64,000 nt of DNA from Reticulitermes lucifugus (lineage: Eukaryota > Arthropoda > Insecta > Blattodea > Rhinotermitidae), in contig JAKCWW010000576.1 in the NCBI GenBank assembly GCA_026260175.1, forward strand, positions 32,379 to 96,378, in the 5' to 3' direction. Of the stretch, positions 36,948 through 50,822 are shown piece by piece. The notes beneath the pieces are model-generated. The model did not search any database. It saw only the letters and a list, made by a program, of their open reading frames with translations, and was not told the origin of the DNA. The position numbers were made by a program, and so were the translations under genes. Every line of letters starts with the position of its first letter. Within the stretch, counting starts at the first letter, position 1.

Positions 36948-39900
36948 GATTATCATTATTATTATACCAGTTACATTTTATTGTTCTGAAATTTTTCGTC
37001 AGGATGCTATTGAATGTTTTCAACTAAGAATCTGTAGGATACTAAGGTAAAAACTTAATAAAAATCAATAATACAGAATAATCAGAGTTATTAAAATCCA
37101 GAGCAGTAAATTTTGCTGCATGGTGCTGGGAAAGGCTTCCTTTTTGATGTTCATCATCTCCTGCATGTCATCGTCCCATCTTTATGCCTGTTGTATATTT
37201 CCAGTCACCATATCACCAATGTCCCTCTTGCCTCTTTCTAGTCATTACTCCCCGCCAGCATTCCTTTTCTCCTAACAGTCATTATCCCTCGCATGCCTCT
37301 GCTACTATCTCCTGCTACGTGCTGTTAGTTAATAATAACTCATGCCGACTGCAAATTATTAGTTTTTTTGCCATACAATTTCCAACATTCTCTGACACTT
37401 CCTCTCTCGTGTGTCCTAGTACTCAGTAACATGTGAGTTTTAAATGCGTATTTTGCTGAAGTACTGCAGTCTTTATCATAAAGACACGCATATATTCACG
37501 CATATACACGCAGTAAATGTACTATTACAGTGATCATTACGAGGCGTTTTGTATGTAACGACAAGCAAATTTTGAATATAGAATACATTACTTTGCTGAT
37601 AAAATATTCAGATCAGTGAAGGGGTCTTGGAAAGTCCCTGTTATAAAAATATTCTATAAAATTCAGTACTTCAGCAAATGGCACCCGTATACACACGTTA
37701 TGTCTCTCTATATGTAATTCACAGAAGTTTTGTAATCTGCGTAAATTATTTGGTTTGGTATTCCCTGCAAGTGTGAGTTTTCAAATTAAAGTCTCAAAGC
37801 TTTAAAAGTTTTGGCTTTCAGGAGCAAACATCCACCACTTCAAAATGTCCACATAACCGTATATACACGTAACAGTCCGCTGAAGTATATACACACATAC
37901 AGCTTCGGGCATTGACCGTGTTACCCTGTGGCCTAATTATAAATCACTTATGATGGCCTTGCCTGTTTTTTAAAGCTGCGCCAATTGCTTCTTCCTATGT
38001 ATATGGCTGTAATTTCTGAATACCAAACTACTACTCTTACAATAGTTTCAACTATTTGCCATTGTTGGAACACCGCCTGAAACACGCGTGAATATTTTCT
38101 TATCAGTTGCGATTTCGTTTACTGTCTTAAGTATGGCCTTCACTATACCCATATTCATGAATTCTGTATTTTTTACGGCATTAAGTGAAGATCTTCTGTA
38201 CCGAATTTCACTCGAATCGGTGGAAAAATATAGATTGTACGGGTAGAAACTCATGTAAACCATTAAGTAAAGCAAGAAGGTCACTGAGCCGATTTTCCCG
38301 AAACTCATGCCTGCTCGGCAACTATGCCGATTTCAATGACAACCCGACAGACGGTTTAGTCGCGGATTCTAGGTCACAGACGGGCGGACTGACGGTGAGA
38401 CGGGCGGTCGAATGTGATCTCCACATAAGGTGTTCCTCCTTCGTGAAGGACGTTTAAAAATGGAATCTCAACCTCGTGTAAGTTGTACCAAGTATATGGA
38501 AATGAATCCAGTATTAAGCATCCAACCCCACGTGCGCGCTGCACTAAAAGGAGTAGGAGCTTCTTGTAGAAACGCATGCGCAGAGAACTTAAATGCAGGT
38601 AACATTCGGCAGACGACGCCTTTACCATACAGAATTCGACGCCAACTCTTAACCACTTTCATAATGAAGTTAATGTGAATTATATTTAAATATTTAATTC
38701 GTGAAGCGCAGTAAACACTTCACCTGCGTTACAAAAGCCAATCGGTCAATTCTTTTCGGAGAAATAATTTCGCTGTGGTATGGAAATCATGCGAAATAAG
38801 CAAATACTTTCTGTGTTCAAAATGTGGGATCTTTTGGTGTTAAATCGTGTGGTTCGTACAGTAACCACTGAGCTCTAAAGTGTTAAAACCTTTCGGCGTC
38901 GCTTTACCCTACAAAGATAACCACTTCTTGCTATAACTCTGATTACAGTATCCTAGCACAGGCTCCTGTTTACACGTATCTAAGACCTATAAAAGCTAGA
39001 AAAGTAAATCAATTTTCGGTTACCTATGTAATAGTGACAAGCAAAACTCATGGATCTAATATAACACAACCTAACCTAATCTAACAGACTGTAAACTCAC
39101 ATAACCCTCGCCAAAACGTATCTCTGACTCCAGCAAAGGAGCAGCAGAAGGGATAAAAGAAAGGCATCATCGGGCTCTCACTTGTTTAAGAAGTAGAGGC
39201 TTTGAAATCAAGTGATTCTTTGTGCGTACGTTTAACACTTTGAAGATATACAGTCATGTACGTTATACATAAAATTCAGTTAATACCCCATATTTATCAC
39301 AGTTCGTGTCCATGAGAAATATCATCTGGTTTATTCTGTTAGGAAAAAGGTGGTATTTATAACAAAGTATACAGTGTAATAAAGTGCAGAATCTTTGAAT
39401 GTTCCAGTAGGTGTACATAGATATTGTTGGGCTTTAATGATTAAAGATGGAGTATAGTAACGGAAACGATTTGGGCTACAACAAATTATCGACATCGACG
39501 ACGGCGTCGAAGATTGATCCAACGTTGACCTCGAGATAAGTTAAGAAGAAACTCATGAGGAGATGCTGATAGCAACGGCGGACCGTGCGATATGTGGACA
39601 CAAATATGTAGTCGAGTTGCATCTGCTTTAATGCCATAACTGCGGATTAATATAAAATGCCACCCATTACTTGAAGGGTAAACAAATGTGTTTAACTAAA
39701 TATTGTGTCTGGTTGGAGATTAAACAGCTGTGCAGAAAGGATGATGTATTATAAATTCGCCCAGAGCAACATGGGAATTACAACAATTCTTTTTACGAAA
39801 TGATGGGAGCATGAGGGGAGAATTTTGTTAGGCAAAAAAAAACAAAAAGGAATACGAAAGGTTCTGTGTTCCAACCCGTTTGAAGCTACAGTATCCTCTT

Positions 39901-40134
39901 CTTTTGCCCTCAGCTCTCTTTTATGACACACGTAAAATTCGTTATATATAGAGAGAATAAGGGCCACCATACACCATCAGCTATAAACCTACGGCTATCA
40001 AATAATCTGGGATTAAACCCGGCGTGTACTGCAGCAGATAACCGGATCTGACTTCAAATAAAAAAGGTATTAAATTCGGTGCAGAGGGAGGGTTTGGGAA
40101 AAGAGAGAGGGTGAACTGAAAGGGATGATAGCAT

Positions 40135-40510
40135 GTGTTCGTAAAAACAGAGACAAGTGTGTATATATATGTATGTATACATATGTATTATATAATAATA
40201 TACGGGTATGTATGTAACGTAGGCCTGTATAACTATATACGTATGCAACGTACGTTTGTGAATATATGTATGTGATGCACGAATTAATGAGTGAATGAAC
40301 GTAAGAATATGTGCAGATATATGTACATATGTGCGCGTATGTGTGTGTGTACCTGTTATTTACTCGCTTGCTCTCAATAAGCATAACGAAATATGGCCAG
40401 AACACAGGTATGTGACTAAGATAAACCTGAGAGTTTAGATTTGTTTGTCTGTTTGTTCGTTTGCTTGTTTGTTTGCTTGTTTGTTTGCTTGTTTGTTTGC
40501 TTGTTCTTGC
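40135..40510. repeat. TATG/TGTG-rich and (TTGTTTGC)n simple-repeat region
   Basis: 40135-40350 is rich in ATATGTA/TGTGTG steps. 40440-40505 is a run of GTTTGTTTGCTTGTTTG octamer-like repeats. Together they produce a 169-codon minus-strand frame (40070-40579) full of TSKQTSKQ and YIHTY repeats, which I treat as non-coding. Confidence 0.85.
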
Positions 40511-43500
40511 ATGAGAATAGCGTAATGACGTTGTGGGTATTCTTAACCATTCCCTTCCGTCACGACGTCTGAAACCCAACCATTTTCATGCAGCCTTTCC
40601 CCACATTCTACTATAACGAATATTAGGTAAACCATTATAATGAATTCAGTGACAAATAGAGTACAGTCACAGTTTGATTTATTTCTTAAGTTAATAAATG
40701 CTGCCCGTATTATAAACATAACACAAAATGGCTATTAAAAGTGATGTTTCCTGGAGGGTCAGTCCACCTAAAAGGGAAATCAGGGGAGAGTGAAAACTCC
40801 ACCGTTAAGAAGGTACAGATCTACCTTTATTTCCTTCGTTCAACTATAAGCAGACTTTTTTATGAAAATTCCCTTATTTTTGTCCATAAAAGATAAAACC
40901 GAGATGTATATTATCCTGACGACATTCATGGTAACGAACAAATGTTTCTCTCTGCCACGAGGTACGAAAACCTTTAGTGAAGGACTCCAACGCTAAAGTG
41001 TCAACACACTTAACGTTCAGGAAATTTGCGTGACTAGTGTTTCGTGAACTTCCAGTAGGCCTACAGTATTTTTGTTGATAACAAAATTGAGTGCACTCAG
41101 TGAATCAGGAAATTTACGTAAAAAAAGGAAGTACAGGAAAATAACGGCAGTTTTTTCATCAGGATGAACTTCTGGGCTGTTACATTTATAACTCTTAATG
41201 GCTTGCTGGACGCCCTTGCAATTTCTATTACTCGTTCATACTGACAGGGAAGCTTCAGGACTCCATTTTCAGGCACACTTTTCTTGTTCTAAGCACTTGT
41301 TTTTATCTGTATTTTTATTACTGAATTGATGTTTCTTATTCCTATATTTTAATTTTTTCTTTATTGTAATGCCATTCTTTGTCCTAAAACCGCTGTGAGG
41401 AAACACATTTTACCTCCTCCATTCTTCTTTTTCCTTTCCTTGTCGCGTTAGTGACAGTTCTTCTACACAAATTCAGATATTACGTTCATGTACATATGCA
41501 GTACAATCTTCTTCAACCAGAGTAATTGGCGTTTATACGGATGACCTGATACAACTCAGAAAAACACAAACGCAAACAAAGAGATTATTTATACGTATGT
41601 CATACTTGAAGTTTCTGCAAACCTTCGAACTGATTTTTTGAAAAGGAGATAAAGGTTTATACTCTATAAAGTATTAAAAATTTACCTGAGACGAATTGAG
41701 TAAAGTTACCATAAACACAAGTGTACGCTGTCTCAGTCATAACTTTCATTTACATTTTCATAGAGCTTTTAATTTTGTATATATGGGTGATAGACGTTAT
41801 ATTTTATTCGTATATAATACCTTTTCCTACCTTTCGTAATCTTCCATTTTACCAATCCTATTTTCTTTCAACTTTCAGTTTTTTTATAAATTCTTTCAAA
41901 GCTTATAAAATCGTAGTACTTACACGTCAAGAGAGAACCCGTTCCTGTAAAATATAGCAGTGCACATTGGAGGGTATTTGGTAAAGTATATAAGAAGATT
42001 TAGAAGCATAAAATAGGCTTTTAGCATATACATCCTTGAAAGGAAAAGCAACGTTGAAAATATGGGTTTTAATATTCGACAAAGGTTGAGCTTATACCAT
42101 ACTGTTCTCCATCTTCAATTAAAGTGCTTAACTGTCACGTACACAGTTACGATACAAAGCTCCCTATTCGTGGCGATCAGTGGGAGGGAAGAGCAATGTA
42201 TCGTTTGATCTGACGCGAAATTAAACTGCTTTCTTACAGAAAACATTTGAAATCCAAGTATGAGGCAGATCCTAAAATGAAGGCGCCTTGAGAGGCGGAG
42301 CAGGGATACCTCGTTTGAACCTCGGAAAAGAGAACTGGGCACTTGTAGACTTTTTATTCTGTGTTCCTTACCGCCCTTTAGGATACTATTGTAAGACATC
42401 ACCAGTGCTTCCTTAGACGATCGTCCGGGAACTTAACAATTTTCGTGTAACAGGATCCTTCTTCAGAAACCAGTAGTGTTCATCTCGTCAAGAAAGTGTT
42501 CTACTTTCACGAACCCCATTTGATTCTTACCCATTCACAAAATCCGGCCACTGGACCTTGTCCTAAACAAGCCTAATTACACTCTTACATTCTGTTTCTT
42601 TAAGGTCAGTTTTTAATATTACCTTTCCATGAAATCTTGTGTCTCCATAATTATGCGTTCCCTTCAGATTTTCCAGTCAGAAATTTATATCCATTTCCTG
42701 TCCAATTTACCTTCCTTGATTTGATCATTTTAGACTCATATTTGGTGAATAACTGCCTACAAATAATGATGCTTCTAACTGTGTAATTTTCTCCATTTTC
42801 CTGTTACTCCTGTCTTACGTCAGTCATCGTAATTACGTATTCTCACCCTTAGGGTGAAAGACTTCGTTCCTCACTCCCCTAGAAAAGTAGATACGCCCCC
42901 AAATTTTATTGTTCCAGATCTGGTTTTCGAATAGGAGACTGAAAGACAAACATTTGATAATCTGATCAAAATACAATCTTAATGTTGTATAATTCCATAC
43001 AAAATAACTCATGCATTTTTGAAGCGACAGTGAGTAAGTGCAGGAAGTGCAGGTGACTGTGCTTTAAGCTATAGACAGTTACGGGCAACCGACATATTTT
43101 CTGTATAATTTAACAAGTTTTATTACAGTTACGCAGATATTTATTGCATGCAAGTCAAGTTACAATACGAAACCAAATTTTAAACGCTAAATTTAAAGCA
43201 ACAAGTTGTTTTCTTGACAAAGTTGCAGTAGTGTATATAAACTAATAACTTGCGTTGGTTGAAATACTGTAGCTTTGAAGTCGATGTGTCTTTGCCCTCT
43301 AAAGTTCAGTTTATATCTAAACCATTTGGTGTAGTGCTATACATAATTTTTTTTCTAAAATCTGTGTCAGGACCCCATGACATGAAAGGTGAAATAGCAG
43401 TCCTCTGGAATCAGTATTCCTTCCGAAGGACAGTTGCATCTACCATTTCATTTGTAACGGGACATGAAACACGTCTCCTGTGCTGCAGATAGCTGCCAGA

Positions 43501-45602
43501 TTTTCGACAGCCTTCCTTTCCATAGGTACACGTGTCAGAATTCTCACGTATACTGCGCATTATTCATTTCTGTGCCTACAAACGTAAGGCTTAAAATAGC
43601 CTTCAAAAATAATCGTTAATCATGCCTGTGTTTATCGTCAGAGTTTTACAATTCAGACAGGACTTGATTTCAACTAAATTCACTGAGCAGAATATTTCTT
43701 AGAAACGTAGTCTCTTTCAAATGGTCAACAAATTTCCTGCCTTCTATAAAACACGAAGTTTATTGCCGTGTTTGCAAGAAACTCACTGGACCCTACATTG
43801 AAAGAGTTTAATTCTTTTCACGCTTCTACGCCATGTTTCATTGGGTCTGTTTTAATTTTATCATTCCATCTAAGCCTAAATCTTTCAAATAATGTTTCCT
43901 ATTCTGCCTTTTTTTTTGCCGAAGTGTTGTATCTTTCGGGAAGTGCATTCTGTAAATTTTGACGTTGAATTCTCTGAATATTTTAAGACACTTTATCTTA
44001 TCACAATTGCGAGCAGCTTCACAAATACGTATCCGACAAAGTAAAGTGATATTGCCTACACATGCTTTCTAGAGCTGCAGCATTTGTCCACAACTCATCA
44101 CCTTACATGCCTTGGGCCAGATGTCTCATGAAATTCGGTGGTTTTGCTTCCCTCATGTCACTCTATCGTCTGTTCATTTCCACAGGCTCCGTATATTACC
44201 TTACGACAGTCACCGCATGACCTAGTAAAGTAGAACGTTTCTGCCTCATCAATTAAGAGCTGCATATCTCAGCGGTTCTTGCAGTGCAATACTTTAATTT
44301 CTTCGCGGAGGCAAATCACTTTCATAATTCAAATCCAATGGTTTGGCTCATTACCGAAGTTCAGACACGTGTGCCTAATGGCGCAGGAGGAACGCCTGAT
44401 TACATGGACCCTGCATTAATTTAATGTTAGCGCTACAGCCGGCTTCTTCTTTTATTCTCCTTCAAGTGAAATTTGATGCTCACGATCATAATCTCCATAT
44501 CCAAGTTTTAAGGAGAAAACTTCTACTGTTCTTACCTTCAATTTAACTTTAAGGAAATTCTGCTGCTTTAATGTTGTTCATCTTGCTTCTCAAAATAAGT
44601 CACGGGGTAACTCTTGATAGATGATGCTCTCAGAGCGTTATTGGAACTGACTGTCACGGCACATGGAGAGAAAAGGTTTTTGTCACATTTGAAAACTATT
44701 AATTAAGTAGTGCTTCTGCGCAGAATATTCATTCTACTTCTGCTGGTCGTGTAGCCTCAAAAGTGAATTAATCTGGAAAAGAAACAAAATCGGTACATCT
44801 GTGTAACAGAACGGTAGATTTTTATGGATTTTTCTGTCATATGCGTGAGATTAAGGAAGGCCATTTTATGTCACAGGGTTTTATGGATTACAAAGGCTGG
44901 GTAAAAAAGTGAGGTATGATTTAGTAGCACTGTCTTACACGCAAAATTGGTTTTATCATTCTAGCTTATCGCTCTTAAAAGAAAAGATTTGAGATATGAG
45001 TCTGAATATTAGTTGCGAAATTTGCGTTCTTAATTTTGTTCGTTTGTTCAGTGACATCCTTTATCGAAGTTGCTGTAAAGGGACTCTAATTACATACTCT
45101 GTAATCGAGTATAATTACACGTAATTTTTCCAATAATGAATATGAAATTGATTGGCATAACGTTTATACTCTCAAATAGCCCTATTATAATTAACGTGTT
45201 TGAAGTTAAGTAAAATTACATAAAAACTCCCCGAAAAATGTGGAATTACGTATGAACTAATTAACGGAACGCTTCTCTGTTTTGTAGTTTAAACTAACGA
45301 AACAACTAAATAAATGGAGTACGATAGTCCTTGAGAAGCTGATACTTGCTCAGATGCTCACAATTTTATTGAGTTCGCAATTTCATTACCGTGACCTTAA
45401 AGTTCCTGCACTAGACCCTTACTCGAATAAATTGAATCTACTTCAAAAAGAGAATACCATATAGTGTACTAAATCGTTTCCACAGTGTTGCGGATAAACT
45501 GCATATGAATATACATTTACACGCTTTCCATATAACGAATCAGAGGTTACATATGCCACTTTTATACTATAAAACCAGTTACTGGCGCCTACCAAACAGA
45601 CC

Positions 45603-45636
45603 AGAGAGAGAGAGAGAGAGATAGAGAGAGAGAGAA
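45603..45636. repeat. (GA)n microsatellite
   Basis: About 16 GA dinucleotides interrupted once by a T. It lies about 80 bp upstream of a SINE fragment. Confidence 0.9.
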
Positions 45637-45714
45637 ATGCTGTCGATTGCTAAGATTATGCAGCCTCATGGTAGATAAAGATATGAGCATAGAGATGGAC
45701 TGACACTGACAGAG

Positions 45715-45830
45715 GAAGACCGAAGTACTCGCAGAAACACCTCTCCCAGTGCCACTTTGTCCAGCACAAATCCCTCATGGACTGGCCTGGGATCAAACGC
45801 GGCTTCCGCTTGAGTCATGGCAGTCCAGAG
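45715..45830 (-). mobile_element. Fragment of SINE family C
   Basis: The plus strand reads GAAGACCGAAGTACTCGCAG, CCCAGTGCCACTTTGTCCAG, CACAAATCCCTCATGGACTG. This parallels the SINE at 24967-25258 (GAAAACCGAAGTACTCGAGG, CCCAGTGCCACTTTGTTCAC, CACAAATCCCACATGGACTG). The tRNA-like head is partly preserved (GGGATCAAACGCGGC; TTGAGTCATGG) with a deletion between the boxes. Confidence 0.75.
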
Positions 45831-46977
45831 AGTGACAGACGGAGAAAAGTGGACGAAATGAGTTCATGTATAGGTCCGTGAGACATGATACGTTCTGGAT
45901 ACGATGTGCATACTAGAAATCTTCTACATAGGGTCTGCAGTTCAGCTGTACTTTCTACTGTCTTATGTACAACCGCCTTAGGCAGAGTTAGATCCGATGT
46001 AGTGTTACGCAAGGTAACTTCAGACCACCACGCATTACACAGCTGTTGCCAGGGTTTGCATAATGAGCAGGAGCACGGCTACAGAAACAAGCCTTCATTA
46101 TCATGCACAACGTGTTTCCTCTTTCCTCCCACACCCTTCACCTTTGCTCCAATCCCCTTGTCTGACAGGGGTCCGTAGATAACCCTTAGATCTGTGCCAC
46201 TGTAGCCTGTATTCCTGAAGTTGGGGAGGGGGGAACAATACAGAGAAGGATTTGTAATTGCCGCTCTTTATACCAAGCTGAACTATGTGAACTATTGCAG
46301 TTCCTCAGTCTCCTGCATCGTAGGTGTATATCGAAACAGCATGCAGTCACGGAAGAACAAACATTTGCAGTCCATTTTTGGCGTTGCTGATTTCTAAAAT
46401 AATATGACCTGGACGTCTCTCGTTCGGTTAAGGGAAGGGATGCAGAAGCCCTCCTGTTTATCACTATGGCCGTAACGGGTCAGGGTCTTAGCACGTCCTC
46501 TGTGAATAGGGTAAATCCGTGTACTCGCTCCTAGTATGAAAAACATATATGGAAATATGTGTCACAGTCAGAAATTATTTCAAATACTTTTTGGCCGCGA
46601 CACGCATGTAAACCAGACGGCCTGGTCGAAGGATGCGCACAGAGGTGAAGCAGGTCAGTTTGCTGCTTGGCTATGTGTGGAGCAGATCGTCTCATGACGG
46701 TCATACTGCACCTCCAAGTACGTACGGTACACAGCGCCTGCGCACTGAGAGTTACGCCAACACACCATTACTTCCTGTCGCCGTCTCCCCTTGCGCGCAG
46801 ATGCCTCAACGTGAGAATTTATTGTATGGAGATTTATTTCGAGAGAACACCATTTCTCTATTTCGTGAAATAGTAGTGAGTACCACTGAAAATTTGCAGC
46901 CGAATAAAATCGTAAATAGTCGACTAAATTATGTCTGCTAAATGCACGTAAGCCCGCGAAAGTAGTATTGAGAGCTC

Positions 46978-47100
46978 AGGCTTCCGCAGCGATGTTGATG
47001 AGATCTGCGCTCTTCTGGGATATGACGCATCATCGAGTGGTAATCCTTTACCGACGTTTCGGGACAACGTAACAGTCCCATCTTCAAGGTTCAAGAAGAC
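46978..47100. mobile_element. Copy of the CAGGCTTCCG / ACGTTTCGGG repeat with hammerhead-like motif
   Basis: It begins CAGGCTTCCGCAGCGATG, continues TGAGATCTGCGCTCTTCTGG and reaches CCGACGTTTCGGGACAACG, then CCCATCTTCAAGG. The minus strand at 47051-47090 reads TTGAAGATGGGAC, loop, GTCCCGAAACGTCGG: a 5-bp stem II between a UUGAAGA core and GAAAC, with a self-complementary ACGU before C. The inverted second arm of the 36.7-kb copy is not present here. Confidence 0.75.
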
Positions 47101-48369
47101 CAAGAGACCTTTGAAAGGTCTGGTGGGAGGGGGGAATCGGAGGAGTCTGGGGCAATTTATATCGCAGAATTTTCCGTCACGGCTCTCTCTTCAGGAAAAA
47201 TCATTGTAGATACTTGGTGCATGAAGAACCAACTTTAATGCAGATTACAGGACTGTGGAATGATCCCTTCATGTATAAAACGGAGCTAAAATTAATAAGG
47301 CACATATGCTCCATTTTCGACTGCTGTGAAACTTCGAAATAACATCGCACAAGCAGCTGGTCACCACGAAATTGCTGTAGGTGGAAGATGAATTGTGTTC
47401 CACAGTGAGATTAGAACGTTTAAGTCCTTGCTGAGTGTTACAGTAATAATATCGTAGGAGATATGGCCTCTAGTTACGAATTGTTTTCAACGTTCAAAAA
47501 CGTTAGGGCGTAGGTAAGACAAAGAGCGAGAGAAGTAATTTGGAATAGCCACACAGAATATTGCTCAGTGATTTTTGTTTCTAGTCGAAGGGATGGATGA
47601 AAGAGAATGGAATTTGAAATTGATTTTTTTCGTGCGTTGGATGAACCAATTATTATTGTTTTTGCTTTCATTAGAGAGGACAGAATATTATTTTTCTCTT
47701 CGTGTTCACTATGGAAAATTGAAAACAAATAAAGGTAAACACTCATCGTTGTAAATTCTCTGATAACAACGAGCCGATGTACCCGGTGGAATATTGAAAT
47801 ACGGGCCGATTCACAGTCGACGGAATCTCTTCTGAAGAGCTGGAATTCGGGAAGCGAGTAACGTATATTGGACTGAAAAATGCGGAGAAACCATTTGTTT
47901 TTAATCTTAATGTAAGCTTTGGTTACAGACAGGCCTAGTGGTAGAAATGTGGATTTTAATTCAAATTCCAGTACTATATTAAGTACAGGAAGTTTATATA
48001 GACTTAATTCTGAAACACAGGTTGTTTCTGTCCGCAGAAAAAATCTAAAGATCACCATATTTAACCTTTGTTAGTTGCTGTCAGCACCGGTGGTTCTGTG
48101 AATCCACTAGTTCCGTGATAATAAAGTTAGGATTTCCTGTTGTACGTTGTATGTTCATCTAAAGAGGTTATTGTTGCAAAAAGCAAAATATATTTCACAA
48201 TTCACAACATGAGTACTGTGCTATCCTTCGTTAAGTACGTAGGCTGCCTCCGAGATACTTCCACTACACTTATACAACTGTACTAAAAAGGATTTCCTAC
48301 ATTTTTACTGTTTTAACCTTTTTTACGCAAAGTTTGCTAGTTTGTTCTTGTGCGGTGTTACTTTGACTT

Positions 48370-48415
48370 GATTGCCTGATGATGATCCCTTGGGGATCGA
48401 AACATGTAGGAATGT
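48370..48415 (+). ncRNA. Hammerhead ribozyme-like motif with intact core
   Basis: CTGATGA (48376-48382) is the complete hammerhead core strand. GATCCC (48384-48389) pairs perfectly with GGGATC (48393-48398) as a 6-bp stem II with loop TTG. GAAAC follows at 48399-48403, then ATGTA, giving the palindrome ACATGT and a UA cleavage dinucleotide. Flanks ATTGC and GGAAT can pair as a stem I with one mismatch. The two-base stem III loop implies dimeric action, as in Penelope-associated minimal hammerheads. The surrounding element is not delimited. Confidence 0.7.
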
Positions 48416-49269
48416 TCAATTTTATAGTGTAATATAAATATCTAAGAACAGTGTTTTGCATTTTGTTGGTCTGGTTCTTGTGAATTGATTATCGATAATG
48501 TATGGAATGAACAATATGAAGAATAAAATATATTTATTAACTTAAAGGAGAGAGCCTCAGCACTATGACTTTATCCTGGAGTCGCCGCCTACCTGTGAAG
48601 TCGCTATAATTACACACAATGGATATAATAAATGTGTTGCTAGGTCAATGGCAAGAGAATTCTTCTAAGATGATACGGTTGCTTAGATGGTCAAAAAGTT
48701 TCCTCTCCTTATGGGACCTGTCACTTGCCTCTCATTCGTCATTTTCACCCAGTTCATACTGCTTGTCCTATCTCTTAAAGATGTCTTGGCAATGTGCTGT
48801 CATCTCTGCCTAGGTATTTTCTCTTCTGTTTTTTTTCGATTCCTAGACGATTTAAGTACACTTCTCTGGCCACCTTGTGGTCACAATTGTTGGGCCTGTG
48901 TTCATAGCACCTGTAGGCGATATGAATCTGTATATTCAATTAATATTTTCAACTCTATAAGGCTCAATGTTAACTTCTTTTACATGCCTCCTGCTTGAAT
49001 ACTAAGAACTGTGCACTTTAGTCACAGATTACAGGCCTATTATGGATTTCGTGTGTTCTTACAATTAAACAGAGCAGCAGGCTTTGTAATGGCGACCGTG
49101 TACTTTTTGTGAGGTAAAGACTGGATTTTGTAATATCGTCTAAGTGAAATCAATTCCTCGATGGTTAACTGCGGTCGTGTGATTGGTTACTGAAGACAGG
49201 CGACTGAAAGATAATGGGGGATTTTGACATTCTGTATGCTTTGAAATGACTGGGCCAGCAGCAACACCG

Positions 49270-49560
49270 TAATCTTCATAGTGACTAGGTTATGGGTTGG
49301 CAGTTTGATAAATATCGTTTCGATTCCCAGCAGGGGCAAAAGATTTTTCTTTCCTCCAGAACGTCCCGACCGGGTCTGGGGCCACATCCAGCTTTCTATT
49401 CACAGAATAACGGCGGCTGTTTCCCCTGGGGTAAAGCGGCCGGACAGAAAAGCTGACCACCTCCATCGAATGCCGATATTAAGGCTGAGTGGAGCTATAA
49501 TTCCACTTCCCTATATGACTTTATGGCATGCACATAGGCAAATTGACTTCTTTTCTTTAT
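49270..49560 (+). mobile_element. tRNA-derived SINE copy (family A)
   Basis: It has a clear B-box-like GTTTCGATTCCCAGC at about 49317-49331 after a Pol III-type head (TAGTGACTAGGTTATGG). The body contains CGACCGGGTCTGGGGCC, TTCCCCTGGGGTAAAGC and GGCCGGACAGAAAAGC, and it ends in a T-rich tract. It matches the block at 30895-31185 in order. Its head generates short ORFs on both strands that are not genes. Confidence 0.7.
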
Positions 49561-49639
49561 TGACTTTTAGGTAAGTGTGGAGGTAAACGTTGTGGCCTGT
49601 TTCGAGGCATTCAGTGTGAAGGGTTGAGGAAATCTACGA

Positions 49640-49718
49640 AGTGAGAAATCTGCGTCCCGTTCGGGATTCAAACCGAACACTTTCCGAAAACAAGTCTGAA
49701 GCATTACAGTCTGAGTCA
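49640..49718 (-). other. tRNA-like (Pol III promoter-like) remnant
   Basis: On the minus strand GGTTTGAATCC (49664-49674) fits a B box, and TGACTCAGACTGTAAT (about 49702-49717) loosely fits an A box upstream. I cannot fold a full tRNA cloverleaf, and no SINE body is obvious. It could be a SINE head, a tRNA pseudogene or coincidence. Confidence 0.25.
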
Positions 49719-50822
49719 TTTTTCGCTGATGAGTACAACAGAATTTACTGCGTTTCTGGTTTATAAAACTTCGATTGTGGGTTCAATATCTGTACGAAAG
49801 AATTTTATGTAGACTCTGTGGCAATTTCGGAATAAATCCAGCTGCCACAGCAATTGTCACTTCTTCAAAGGAGGGGGTTTTTTAAAGCTCTCCGTATTGC
49901 AGAGAGAATAAGGGCCACAAGGTACGTAATAAATTCACAAGTTAACCATTTCGAAGGGAGAAGAAAATCCCATTCTGCCGGTTGCGATTGTAAAAAAAAG
50001 AGATAATTTTGTGTAACCACTTCCTATACGCTTACCATTCATGGAATGTTATGTCTTGTTCGTTTCAAGAATATGTAATATTGTTCCGAAAAGTTGCCAA
50101 CAATCCATAAAACAGTCCCTAGCTGCTAGCAAGGTGTCGGTACCCTTATTTCCATATGGCATCTTTATGTGACATCCTTCGTGCGCCTCACCATTATTTT
50201 CACGCTCGATATCTCCCCCCACCGGCACGGTTAATGCGCATGCTTGTCCGCTGCATTGCTCCTGGCTTTTTAATTGGATTTTTAAAACACTGCTCGCCCG
50301 AATGGTTTCGAGCGAATGGCTTTGACGGGAAGGGGTGGGGGCATTCTATCTAGCCTTAAATGTATGTTTAGTGCCTACAAAGGCGAAAAGGCTGACCAAC
50401 ATGTTTAGTTATAATTATTTTATTCCTTGATATTGTAATACCTCAGACAAACGTATTTTGTAGTTAGTATTTCACCGGTTTTTTTCTAGGTCCAAGACAA
50501 TTTACTCACTCCATAAAAGTAAATTCTCTTGAGACGCAAAGGATCAAAAATATTTCCTGCAATTTACATGACTTAAAACTTCATTTCTGAAAAACAGCAT
50601 CACTAGACCCAATCTTCAGGCACTTGCATTCATGTCACAACTACACCCTTATTTCTGCAAGATGCTTGTTAATATTATCTTCCAGTTTACTCCTGGGTCT
50701 CGTAAGTGACCTCTTCCTTCAAAGTTTCCAGGTCAACATTTTGTAACTGTGAACGTGGCTGCGTGTATTGCGATGATTATGATGATAACTTTATCCAAAT
50801 TTTTGTTTTACTATATATGACC

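Noticed and set aside
40070-40579. 169-codon minus-strand ORF
   Set aside because: Built from simple repeats (TSKQTSKQ, YIHTYI); no domain and no coding signature.
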